Source: Stutzerimonas stutzeri (GTDB taxonomy: Bacteria; Pseudomonadota; Gammaproteobacteria; Pseudomonadales; Pseudomonadaceae). Taken from it: a DNA stretch of 64,000 bases. The stretch spans positions 1 to 64,000 of the forward strand of contig NZ_JAAMQZ010000023.1 in NCBI RefSeq assembly GCF_013522825.1, written 5' to 3'. The translations under genes were made by a program, and so were the position numbers. The notes under the pieces were generated by a model. That model worked only from the letters and a program-made list of their open reading frames with translations, was not told the origin of the DNA and made no database searches. Shown one piece after another: positions 45,629-53,965 of the stretch; position 1 is the stretch's first letter; the number at the start of each line of letters is the position of its first letter.

Positions 45629-46879
45629 ATGACTCTAGAGCTGTTGTTGGACCTCGCCACCGCCTTGGGGGTTGGCCTGCTGATCGGAACGGAGCGCAGC
45701 TGGAGCGGTCGCGGCAACAGCGGCGAAGAGCTGGCCGGGCTGCGTACCTTCGGTCTCAGCGGGCTCTTCGGCGGATTGGCAGCGCTGAGCGCCGGGCATT
45801 TCGGCACGGCGGCCTGGATCGCGATGTTCGTCGTGCTGGCGCTGCTGGTGATCGCCGGTTACGTGATCGAGGCCCGCTACAGCGCCGACCACGGCATGAC
45901 CACCGAAGTGGCGCTGCTGCTGACCTTCCTCCTCGGCAGCCTGGCGGTCGCCGAAAGCCGCATGCTGGCAGCCTCCATCGCCGTTGTCGTGGCCCTGCTG
46001 CTGAGCCTCAAGGCACGCCTGCATGGCGCGCTGCGCAAGCTGAATGAAGCCGAACTCGGCGGCGCGCTGAAGCTGCTGTTCATTTCCGTGGTGTTGCTGC
46101 CGGCGCTGCCCAACCAGGGCTATGGTCCCTGGCAGGCCTTCAACCCCTATACCACCTGGTGGATGGTGGTGCTGATCGCCGGGATCGGCTTCGCCGCCTA
46201 TGTCGCCATCCGCCTGCTGGGCACCCGACATGGCCTGCTGGTCACAGCGCTGCTCGGCGGCATCGTCTCTTCCACAGCCATGACCATGAGCCTCGCGCGC
46301 CTGGATTCGGCCAAACTGCGACCAGCGCTGGCCGCCGGCCTGCTGGCGACCTCGGCATTGATGTTTCCACGGGTACTGCTGGAAGTCGGGCTGATCAACC
46401 GAGCATTGCTGCCGGCGCTGATCGCACCACTGCTGACAGCCGGGCTGGTCTATGCCGCCGGTGCGCTGTTCTACTACCTGCGAGCCGCCCAGCAGCCCGA
46501 GAGCACAACCGAGCCACCGTTGAAGAACCCCTTCGAGCTCGGCCCGGCCATGCGCTTCGCCGCCCTGCTGGTACTGATCCTGTTTCTGGTCGAAGGCGCC
46601 CAGCGCGGGCTCGGCGATATCGGGATCTATCTGGTTTCGCTGGTATCCGGGCTGACCGATGTGGACGCCATCACGCTGTCGCTGGCCAACAGCGCCCACA
46701 CCGACCTGAGCGAGCAGGTCGCGGTGCGCGGCATATTTCTCGCCGCGCTGAGCAACAGCCTGGTCAAGGCAGTGCTGATTGCTTTCATTGCCGGTCGCAG
46801 CATGGCGCTGCTGACACTGCCCTTCATGGCCGGTGGTTTACTCGCCGGGTTCGCCGTGCTGTCACTGGCAGGCCGTTGA
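45629..46879 (+). CDS. MgtC/SapB-family membrane protein with DUF4010
   Basis: A 416-residue membrane protein. Residues 1 to about 140 match the MgtC/SapB N-terminal region ('LLDLATALGVGLLIGTERSW', 'LRTFGLSGLFGGLAAL'), and about 175-415 form a DUF4010 domain with 7-8 segments ('GLLVTALLGGIVSSTAMTMS', 'SLVSGLTDVDAITLSLA'). The function of this fused family is not established. The ATG at 45629 ('MTLELLLDLA') is preferred to the one at 45614. It lies 21 bases from the convergent rmuC stop. Confidence 0.87.
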   Translation: MTLELLLDLATALGVGLLIGTERSWSGRGNSGEELAGLRTFGLSGLFGGLAALSAGHFGTAAWIAMFVVLALLVIAGYVIEARYSADHGMTTEVALLLTFLLGSLAVAESRMLAASIAVVVALLLSLKARLHGALRKLNEAELGGALKLLFISVVLLPALPNQGYGPWQAFNPYTTWWMVVLIAGIGFAAYVAIRLLGTRHGLLVTALLGGIVSSTAMTMSLARLDSAKLRPALAAGLLATSALMFPRVLLEVGLINRALLPALIAPLLTAGLVYAAGALFYYLRAAQQPESTTEPPLKNPFELGPAMRFAALLVLILFLVEGAQRGLGDIGIYLVSLVSGLTDVDAITLSLANSAHTDLSEQVAVRGIFLAALSNSLVKAVLIAFIAGRSMALLTLPFMAGGLLAGFAVLSLAGR

Positions 46880-46900
46880 AAAACTACCTGCTGGCCTGAG

Positions 46901-48373
46901 TCAGCCCGCATTGTCCTGCGTCGACTCGGCGCCGGCGCGCTCCAGCCAGTCAGCGGGCAGACGCTTGCTGGCCCGGGCGCCGAGCAGCTTGAGCTGTTCG
47001 GCGCGACCGATCAGGTTGCCGCGCCCATCGGTAAGCTTGTTGCGCGCCCCCAGGTAGGCCCTGTCCAGTTGCTGCAGGCGGCTGCCAATCTCATCCAGAT
47101 CCTGAATGAAGGCGACGAACTTGTCGTACAGGGCGCCGGCCCGCTCGGCGATTTCGCGGGCATTCTGGCTCTGTCGCTCCTGACGCCAGAGGCTGTCGAT
47201 CACCCGCAGCGTCGCCAATAGCGTGGTCGGGCTGACGATCACGATGTGCTTGCCATAGGCCTCCTGAAACAGCTCGGGATCGGCCTGCAACGCCGCCGCG
47301 AAAGCCGCCTCGATGGGCACGAACAGCAGCACGAAATCCAGGCTTTGAAGACCATCCAGACGCTGATAGTCCTTCAGCGAGAGCCCCTTCAGATGATTGC
47401 GCAACGACAGCACATGCTGCCTGAGCGCCTGTGCGCGGCTGTCTTCGTCCTCGGCGCTGGTCAGCATCTGGTAGGCGGTCAGGCTGACCTTGGCATCCAC
47501 CACCACCTGCTTGTCGCCCGGCAACCGGATCAGCACGTCCGGCTGGAAGCGCTCGCCATCGGCACTCTTCAGGCTGACCTGGGTGTGGTATTCACGGCCC
47601 TTCTCCAGGCCGGCATGCTCCAGCACGCGCTCAAGAATCAGCTCGCCCCAGTTGCCCTGGGTTTTCTGCCCCTGCAGGGCGCGGGTCAGGTTGGTCGCCT
47701 CGTCGCCCAGGCGCTGGTTGAGCTGTTGCAGCCGCTCCAGCTCCCGCGCCAGGGAAAAACGCTCGCGGGCCTCATGCTGATAGCTTTCCTCGACACGCTT
47801 CTCGAACGACTGGATGCGCTCTTTCAGCGGGTCGAGCAATTGTCCCAGGCGCTCGTGACTGGTCTCGGCGAAGCGCTGTTCACGCTCTTCGAAGATCTTG
47901 CCGGCCAGCTCGGCGAACTGCGCACGCAACTCGTCGCGGGCACCCTGAAGATCCTCCAGGCGCTGCTGATGGGCTTTTTGCTGCTCATTCAATTCGGCAC
48001 TGACACTGGCATGGGCCGCACTCAGCGTACGCAGTTCGGCCCGCTGGGCATCACGTTCGGCCTGCAAATCGTCGAGGCTTTCGCGGCTTTCCAGACGCTG
48101 CCTCTGCAGCCACTCGTTCTCCCGCCGCAGGGCTGCCAGCTCGGCCTGCAGCCCGGCGCGAGACTCCATGAAGTCGGCCTGTTCCAAGTGGCTGGCTTCC
48201 AGCTGTGCGCTGAGCCCTTCCTGAGTCAGGGCAGCCTGGTTCAGGCGTTCGTCGAGCAAGGCGAGTTGCGCCTGACGCTGGGCCAGGCGATGTTGCAGCA
48301 CGCCCGCGAGTACAGCCAATGCAAGACAAAGGGAAGCAAGCCCGGCAAGCAGATAGGAAGGATCGAGAGACAT
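46901..48373 (-). CDS. rmuC: DNA recombination protein RmuC
   Basis: A 490-residue protein with an N-terminal membrane anchor ('YLLAGLASLCLALAVLAGVL'), a long coiled coil (about 25-190) and a C-terminal nuclease-like RmuC domain ('GNWGELILERVLEHAGLEKG', 'PDVLIRLPGDKQVVVDAKVS'). RmuC limits inversions at short inverted repeats. The domain resembles PD-(D/E)xK nucleases; 'VVDAKVS' probably carries the catalytic lysine. Confidence 0.95.
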   Translation of the reverse strand: MSLDPSYLLAGLASLCLALAVLAGVLQHRLAQRQAQLALLDERLNQAALTQEGLSAQLEASHLEQADFMESRAGLQAELAALRRENEWLQRQRLESRESLDDLQAERDAQRAELRTLSAAHASVSAELNEQQKAHQQRLEDLQGARDELRAQFAELAGKIFEEREQRFAETSHERLGQLLDPLKERIQSFEKRVEESYQHEARERFSLARELERLQQLNQRLGDEATNLTRALQGQKTQGNWGELILERVLEHAGLEKGREYHTQVSLKSADGERFQPDVLIRLPGDKQVVVDAKVSLTAYQMLTSAEDEDSRAQALRQHVLSLRNHLKGLSLKDYQRLDGLQSLDFVLLFVPIEAAFAAALQADPELFQEAYGKHIVIVSPTTLLATLRVIDSLWRQERQSQNAREIAERAGALYDKFVAFIQDLDEIGSRLQQLDRAYLGARNKLTDGRGNLIGRAEQLKLLGARASKRLPADWLERAGAESTQDNAG

Positions 48374-48471
48374 GGGCGCTCCGGCGAAAATTGCCGGGCA
48401 GTATAGCCGTCAGGCTATGGCCCGGCGTGCCGGGTTGCGTCTGTATATGCCAGGGTAATGCCTTCATGATC

Positions 48472-48504
48472 GTCGGATTACGCCTTCGGCTAATCCGACC
48501 TACG
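48472..48504. repeat. REP-like palindromic repeat, second copy of A
   Basis: The reverse complement of this 33-base unit matches 389-421 at 31 positions. The stem 'gtcggatta-cgccttcggc-taatccgac' is perfect here, while the IS-adjacent copy has two changes in one arm. Confidence 0.8.
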
Positions 48505-48576
48505 AATGAGACCCAGCAAGTCGAGGGCCATTCTGTCTTTTAACGGTCAAAAGGCGAAGCAGATCGCATAAAAAAT

Positions 48577-48720
48577 TAATCCACAGAAGCTGTGGATAAC
48601 TCTGTGAACAAAGCGGTAACAGTTTGCCCCAGCACCGATGGTTACAGGCCTGAGGTTAAACTGGCGGTTTTTTCACCAATGAAAAAAAGCTTTATTTTTC
48701 AATCAGTTATTATCGATCTA
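48577..48720. other. DnaA-box-like cluster beside an AT-rich stretch
   Basis: A perfect DnaA box lies on the minus strand (TGTGGATAA at 48591-48599). 'tgtgaacaa' at 48603-48611 has one mismatch to the relaxed consensus, and 'ttaatccaca' at 48577-48586 is a box with one inserted base. An AT-rich stretch (about 48654-48720) with A and T runs follows. The rest of the 575-base rmuC-ydbH gap holds a REP-like unit and probably the ydbH promoter ('ttgaca' at 48758). It is not near dnaA, so an origin function is doubtful. Confidence 0.5.
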
Positions 48721-48948
48721 TGCTGCAGCGCGGTTTGCGACTCTTTGTAATAAGCGCTTGACAAGGGCGCCGCTACGAATGTGCACAAGTTTGGAGCAAA
48801 AGACGCAGAACGCCCATGGCAGGCGCGTTCGCGGTCGCTGCACGGAACTTTCCGGTCATCAGCCACTCGGCTGCAGGCAATGAGCAGACGGATCGCAACA
48901 CCGCATCGGCCAGCTTATGCTGTGGCGGTATCGACTACGGAAAAGGCC

Positions 48949-51525
48949 ATGGCCAAGCGGCGCACCACCCTCCTCCTGGCTGTCTCAGCCATGCTTGTAT
49001 TTCTGCTCGGTATCGGTATCTACGCCGGATATCAGTGGCAGGCGTTCAAGCGCGAACAGGGCATCGTTGCACTCGAATTCCATGGCTGGCGGCTGTCGAC
49101 GGATGGCCTTTTTCTGCAACACATCAGCCTGACCCGACAGACCGCCGATGAGCGGCTGGTGCTGAATATCGACGGTCTGCAGCTACGCCTCGACGCCTGG
49201 TGGCGACCATTGCCACTGCGTTCACTGACCATCGACCACCTCCAGGCTGACTGGCAACCTGAAGCGCACCCGGATCAGCACATCGACGACGACACGCCGC
49301 TGAGCCTGCCCGGGCCTCGGCAACTGGAGCGCTGGGTCGTCTGGATTCCCCGCCAGGGTCATGTCGCCTCTCTCGATTTCAGCCTGCCCTGCACCAGCGG
49401 CACCTGCCGCGAGCAGGGCCAGTTGCACTGGCAACATGCCGGCGAGCAACCATTGCCGGCTGAAACGCGCCTGCAATTGCGGCGCAACAGCCACGATCTC
49501 GTGCTGCTGGCCAACGCCTACGAAGAAGGCGCCGACACTCATCTGGACCTGCAGCTGCAACTCGACGGCCAGCAACGCCTGAGCCTGCTCAACAGATTGA
49601 CGCCCCATGCCGGCAACACCCTCTGGAACGGCACCCTGGCCATGAGTGAACTGCCAGAAGCCTCCTGGCTACTGGAGTGGCTGAGTGACTGGCTGGCTTA
49701 CCAACCGCCGACACTTCCCGAGCTGCCCCAGCAGATGCGTATCGGCGCGGCCTGGGCGCTCCAGCTCGCCCCATCGAATCTGCCCGACACCTGGAAAAGC
49801 CTGGATGGTGACCTGCGACTGTCCGCCCATCTCCCCATGCCCTGGCCTGTACCCGCCATCGGCCAGTTACAGGGTCAACTCGACCTGACGGCCAGGGCCG
49901 AGCGCGGGGTCTGGCTACCCACCGAGCTGGCCGCGAACCTGCAACTGGAACCCATCGCCGACCTGCTCGCGGCGCTGCCGCTACCGCTGCGCCCGCACCG
50001 GCTCGGTCTTGTGGCGACACCCGGTCCGGCACGGGAATCCTCTTCGACACTGCCATTGCAGATACAACTCCAGGCCGAAGGCCCGGCGCCGGCCACGTTG
50101 CACGCGCAGCTACTGCTCGATAGCGCGGCGCCCTATGGGCTGGCTGTCGAACAGGGCCGGCTGCGGCTGCAAGGCAAGAACCTGCCTGAGCTGGGCGCGA
50201 AGGGGCTGACAGTGGACCTGCGTTTCAACGGCCAGGCATCGCCGCAAGCCGCGACCCTTGGGCTGACCGAAGGTTCGCGAATCACCCTCGACAGCCTGGC
50301 CAGCGGCCCTGAGCTGTCAGCAGAAAAACTGAGCCTGCGGCTGGCGGGCATCAATATCGAGGCAAACCTTGCCGACCAGCAACTGCGGGTCAATGGCGCG
50401 CCACTGATCGAAACGGGTCTGCTGCGCCAGCCATCGCTGCGCCCCCAGGGCTGGCGCTGGAGCCCGACCCTGAACGGCGACCCGCAACGAATCACCCTCG
50501 ACGGACCGCTCACGAACGATGCCGGTCTGTCCCTGACGCTGGCGCTCCGGCATACCTGGGCGGATACCACGACCCGCCTCGACGCCAGGCTCCCGGAGCT
50601 GTTTCTGCGTGCCGGCAACCCGTTCGCCGCCACCCTGGCCGACTGGCCGCAGACGCTGGAACTGAATACCGGGCGCATGCAGGCCCAGGCACGCATCGAA
50701 CTGGCCGGCGACGCACCGCCCAACGCCACGGCCACGCTCGATGCCAGGGGCCTGGGCGGCATCTTCGACCGCGCCGAGGTGAGCGGTCTGGACAGCGCGC
50801 TCAGGCTCAGCCTGCAACGCAACCGGCTGCGCCTTGAAATACCCGAACTGAAGGTGCAGCAGGCCAACCCCGGCTTCAGCTTCGGGCCATTGCTGTTGCG
50901 CGGTGAGTACACAGGGGATATCCAGCAACTTCAGCAGGGTCGCCTCGCCTGGAGCACTGCCGACGTCCAGGTGATGGGCGGCAGGCTCTGGCTGGATCCC
51001 GGCGCCGCCGACCTGGCCACCGGCGAACAGCGCCTGAGCGCCCATTTGCGCGGTTTGCAGCTGCCGTTACTGCTTGACGCCTACCCCACCGAAGGTCTGT
51101 CCGGTACGGGGGTGATCGACGGCGAGTTGCAATTGCAACGCAGCGAGCAGGGCCTGAGTATCGAACAGGGCTCGCTGCAGGCACGCGAACCCGGCGGCAT
51201 CCTGCGCTTTCGCTCGGCCAGGATTCAGGCGCTGGGGCAATCCAACCCGGCGATGCGGCTGGTCACCGAGGCCCTGGACGACTTCCACTACGACCTGCTC
51301 ACCAGCGACGTGCGTTACGCCAGCGACGGCACGCTGAACCTCGGACTGCGGCTGCACGGGCGCAACCCGGCACTCGAAGGCGGTCGCCCGGTCAACCTAT
51401 CGGTCAATCTGGAGGAAGACATCCCGGCCTTGCTGACCAGCCTGCAATTATCCGATCGTGTCAGCGAAACCATCCAACGACGTGTGCAGGAGCGCCTCAG
51501 ACCAGGCCACCAAGAAACACAGTAG
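48949..51525 (+). CDS. ydbH: YdbH-family AsmA-like intermembrane lipid transport protein
   Basis: An 858-residue protein anchored by an N-terminal membrane helix ('TLLLAVSAMLVFLLGIGIYA'). The rest is a long beta-rich periplasmic region ending in the YdbH/dicarboxylate-transport domain (about 560-850, with 'GLSGTGVIDGELQLQRSEQG'). It is one of the AsmA-like bridges (with TamB and YhdP) that carry phospholipids to the outer membrane. The open frame begins at 48781, but the ATG at 48949 puts the membrane anchor at the N-terminus. ynbE and ydbL follow, the conserved three-gene set. Confidence 0.9.
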   Translation: MAKRRTTLLLAVSAMLVFLLGIGIYAGYQWQAFKREQGIVALEFHGWRLSTDGLFLQHISLTRQTADERLVLNIDGLQLRLDAWWRPLPLRSLTIDHLQADWQPEAHPDQHIDDDTPLSLPGPRQLERWVVWIPRQGHVASLDFSLPCTSGTCREQGQLHWQHAGEQPLPAETRLQLRRNSHDLVLLANAYEEGADTHLDLQLQLDGQQRLSLLNRLTPHAGNTLWNGTLAMSELPEASWLLEWLSDWLAYQPPTLPELPQQMRIGAAWALQLAPSNLPDTWKSLDGDLRLSAHLPMPWPVPAIGQLQGQLDLTARAERGVWLPTELAANLQLEPIADLLAALPLPLRPHRLGLVATPGPARESSSTLPLQIQLQAEGPAPATLHAQLLLDSAAPYGLAVEQGRLRLQGKNLPELGAKGLTVDLRFNGQASPQAATLGLTEGSRITLDSLASGPELSAEKLSLRLAGINIEANLADQQLRVNGAPLIETGLLRQPSLRPQGWRWSPTLNGDPQRITLDGPLTNDAGLSLTLALRHTWADTTTRLDARLPELFLRAGNPFAATLADWPQTLELNTGRMQAQARIELAGDAPPNATATLDARGLGGIFDRAEVSGLDSALRLSLQRNRLRLEIPELKVQQANPGFSFGPLLLRGEYTGDIQQLQQGRLAWSTADVQVMGGRLWLDPGAADLATGEQRLSAHLRGLQLPLLLDAYPTEGLSGTGVIDGELQLQRSEQGLSIEQGSLQAREPGGILRFRSARIQALGQSNPAMRLVTEALDDFHYDLLTSDVRYASDGTLNLGLRLHGRNPALEGGRPVNLSVNLEEDIPALLTSLQLSDRVSETIQRRVQERLRPGHQETQ

Positions 51526-51580
51526 TTTTTCGACGGCCTGTTAAGGCACTGTAGCGACACCCACAAAGGAGAAAGCGATC

Positions 51581-51772
51581 ATGCGCTTGCGCTATCCAAT
51601 CAGCATCCTGGCGCTGGCTCTGCTGTCCAGCGCCTGCACCCCGAGGGTGGAACTGGCGGTGCCCAACGAGCCGATCAACATCAACCTCAACGTGAAGATC
51701 GAGCACGAGATCTATATCCGGGTCGACAAGCAGCTCGACGCCATCATCAACGAAGACAGCGGCCTGTTCTGA
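51581..51772 (+). CDS. ynbE: YnbE-like outer membrane lipoprotein
   Basis: A 63-residue lipoprotein with signal 'ILALALLSSAC' (lipidated Cys19), followed by 'VPNEPININLNVKIEHEIYI', the YnbE signature. It is reported to pair with YdbH at the outer membrane, completing the intermembrane bridge. 'aaaggagaaagcg' precedes the ATG. It lies 55 bases after ydbH. Confidence 0.92.
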   Translation: MRLRYPISILALALLSSACTPRVELAVPNEPININLNVKIEHEIYIRVDKQLDAIINEDSGLF

Positions 51773-51793
51773 ACCGTTCCTAAAGGAAGTGCC

Positions 51794-52138
51794 ATGAAAA
51801 CCTATCTGAAATTCGGCTCTCTGCTTGTGGCGCTGTGCCTGGCGCTGCCTGTCGCGGCCATGTCCCTCAACGAAGCCATGTCCGCCCTGGGCCAGGCCAA
51901 GGCCAGCGGCCAGCTGGGCGAAAAACCGGACGGTTATCTGGGCGTGGTGCAGCCCGGCGGCCAGGCCGAAGCCATCGCCAGCCAGATCAACCAGGCGCGG
52001 CGTGCCGAATATCACCGTGTGGCGCAGAAGAACGGCATCAGTGTCAGCGACGTGGAAGCCATCGCCGGCAAGAAGGCCATCGAGAAAACGCCAGCCGGGC
52101 AGATCATCCAGCTCAATGGGAACTGGGTGAAGAAGTAG
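51794..52138 (+). CDS. ydbL: YdbL-family periplasmic protein (DUF1318)
   Basis: A 114-residue exported protein with a signal peptide (cleavage after 'LPVAA'). 'MSALGQAKASGQLGEKPDGY' and 'INQARRAEYHRVAQKNG' with the ending 'GQIIQLNGNWVKK' match YdbL. In E. coli it modulates the YdbH-YnbE complex. 'aaaggaagt' is its ribosome binding site. It is the third gene of the operon. Confidence 0.92.
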   Translation: MKTYLKFGSLLVALCLALPVAAMSLNEAMSALGQAKASGQLGEKPDGYLGVVQPGGQAEAIASQINQARRAEYHRVAQKNGISVSDVEAIAGKKAIEKTPAGQIIQLNGNWVKK

Positions 52139-52357
52139 CCCGGCGGTTATGCGGGACTATGCCGGCCAGGCGTTTCCGACCCGGCTGTTTGACGCCGCCC
52201 CGGCATGGCTTCATGCCCTTCGCGACTGAAGCCGTTCCCACACTGACTGATGTCCATGGGATCGGCTTCAGCCCCGAAGCTTTTCCGTGAGGGTCGCACG
52301 CAGGCGAATGAATCCGACGCTCGCGAGCCGCCCACCAGGCAAAACGGCCCCTTTACT

Positions 52358-53344
52358 TCAAAACCACGCCGAAAGGGTCAGTGAACCGAACTGATCATGT
52401 TCGTCCTGGCCATGAAATTCACGGGTACGCCAGACGCTGGCGAATGCCAGTTGCCAGTCGTTCCAGGTCAGCGCCACGCCGGCCTTGGCATCGCCGACCC
52501 ACTCGCGGCTGTCCACCGAGTGGCTGCTCTTGAAGGTATTGCCTTCGAGCAGCATGTTGTGCGCCATGTAGCGGCCTTCCAGATTGGCGAACAGATTCCA
52601 GGCAAAACCGCCGCCCTGGTCGAAGAACAGGCTGCCACTCTGCGCGGGCGCCACCGCCGGGATGCTGAAGCTGCGCGCCAGGCCCTGGCCGATACGGACG
52701 CCCAAGCCCGCGGAACCATAGCTGTAGAGGTTGCCCAGGGCGACACCCGCGCTCGGCCCGTACTCCATTTCCAGCCCGGCAAAACGCTGTTGCAGCCACC
52801 AGCGCTTCTGGTAACCGAGGTTGACGAAGGGTTCGTTGCGCAACTGGTTGTCCCAGCCCCTGGGCTCGTCGCTGCCGGTCGCATCGTGTACCCAGCGCTG
52901 AATCTTCTTGCCGCCGGCAGCCGGGCCGACCACGCCGACATCAAGATGCAAGCCACTGGTTTCGCGCCAGCCTTCATACTGGTTATCGGAGAAAAGCGAC
53001 ATTCCGGCGAAGAGCAGGCCGGCATAAGGCCGATCGTCTTCGATCAGCGCGGCCCGCTCGATCTCGTTTGGCGTGTAGATCTGATGCCCGAAGCGGTAGG
53101 CGATATTATCGACCTCATCCGCTGTCCAGCCCGGCGTGGCTCCGGCGAACCGCCTCGCCCAATGATCGGCATCCGGCTTGAAGGAGCGCATCAGCTCGAA
53201 GCCATTGGTGTAGTGACCGTCGCTGCCGGTCGCAATGATGTCGTTCTCGATCTTCAGCGAATACAGGTCCGCCTGGCTCAGCGCCGGCAAACTGGCGGCG
53301 ACTAGGGCGAGGGATAAACAGGCACGCGAACATGAAATTGCCAT
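52358..53344 (-). CDS. Lipid A deacylase LpxR-family outer membrane protein
   Basis: A 328-residue beta-barrel with signal peptide (cleavage after 'LPALSQA'). The N-terminal 'SLKIENDIIATGSDGHYTNG' carries the Asn-Asp and Tyr-Thr-Asn-Gly residues conserved in LpxR (DUF2219), and 'DDRPYAGLLF' is a second hallmark. LpxR removes 3'-acyloxyacyl chains from lipid A in a calcium-dependent way. It ends in a C-terminal aromatic ('LSAWF'). The ATG at 53344 follows 'aaggag'; a longer frame from 53404 is rejected. It is convergent with ydbL; no regulator is adjacent. Confidence 0.87.
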   Translation of the reverse strand: MAISCSRACLSLALVAASLPALSQADLYSLKIENDIIATGSDGHYTNGFELMRSFKPDADHWARRFAGATPGWTADEVDNIAYRFGHQIYTPNEIERAALIEDDRPYAGLLFAGMSLFSDNQYEGWRETSGLHLDVGVVGPAAGGKKIQRWVHDATGSDEPRGWDNQLRNEPFVNLGYQKRWWLQQRFAGLEMEYGPSAGVALGNLYSYGSAGLGVRIGQGLARSFSIPAVAPAQSGSLFFDQGGGFAWNLFANLEGRYMAHNMLLEGNTFKSSHSVDSREWVGDAKAGVALTWNDWQLAFASVWRTREFHGQDEHDQFGSLTLSAWF

Positions 53345-53539
53345 GGCCAGCTCCTTGGTTACATGCAACAGAGAATGTATCTGCATGTTTATAGAGCCTG
53401 ACATGTGGCCAATCGTTCACCATCGCGCGCCGTTAACGGGCAGATTGCAAGACCTGATAACGCCTCATTCTTGGTGATAAGCACCGTCGGCGAGCGTGGC
53501 CAGGCCTACTATCCCCGACGTCATCGAAGGCGAGGGAAA

Positions 53540-53956
53540 TCACGCGAGCCCCTCGAACCGCGCATAGGGATTGCTGCACGGTAGCCGGTAGCCCAGAAAG
53601 GTCACTTTGGGGTTGGCCTCCTGATGACGCAGGTAATCGGTGGAGACCATGAAATCGGTCAGTAGCCGGCGCTCGAACTTGTCCACCCTGGGGTCGGTAT
53701 AGGGCGTGCCTACGCCGGTCTGCTGGCGAATCTTGTACAGGCCCATCAACGCCATGAGTTTATCCTCGCCGTAGTGGCCGGCCAGGGCATCGATGAACCT
53801 GCGTTCATCCTCGGCATCCATCCTGAAGTCCCCCACCAGTTGCTGCAGCAGCTGGGGAATGAACACCTGGCGATCCTCGTAGACCCAGGCACCCGCGCCT
53901 ACCGCGACCAGGCCGAGCGCGGCAGTCGAAGCGATCATGAAGGTACGGCGTTTCAT
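53540..53956 (-). CDS. Tat-exported small subunit of a GMC dehydrogenase (gluconate dehydrogenase subunit 3-like)
   Basis: A 138-residue protein starting with a twin-arginine-like signal ('KRRTFMIASTAALGLVAVGA'). The mature part has the pattern of the small subunit of membrane gluconate/sorbitol-type dehydrogenases ('RRFIDALAGHYGEDKLMALM'), but similarity is modest. It lies 9 bases after the GMC oxidoreductase gene, suggesting that it carries the flavoprotein through the Tat system. No cytochrome c subunit gene follows, so the electron acceptor is unknown. Confidence 0.7.
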   Translation of the reverse strand: MKRRTFMIASTAALGLVAVGAGAWVYEDRQVFIPQLLQQLVGDFRMDAEDERRFIDALAGHYGEDKLMALMGLYKIRQQTGVGTPYTDPRVDKFERRLLTDFMVSTDYLRHQEANPKVTFLGYRLPCSNPYARFEGLA

Positions 53957-53965
53957 CGAGAGTCC

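Noticed and set aside
48577..48720. Chromosomal or plasmid replication origin
   Set aside because: Only one perfect DnaA box and no dnaA, rpmH, rep or par genes are nearby. The evidence supports at most a DnaA-binding site.
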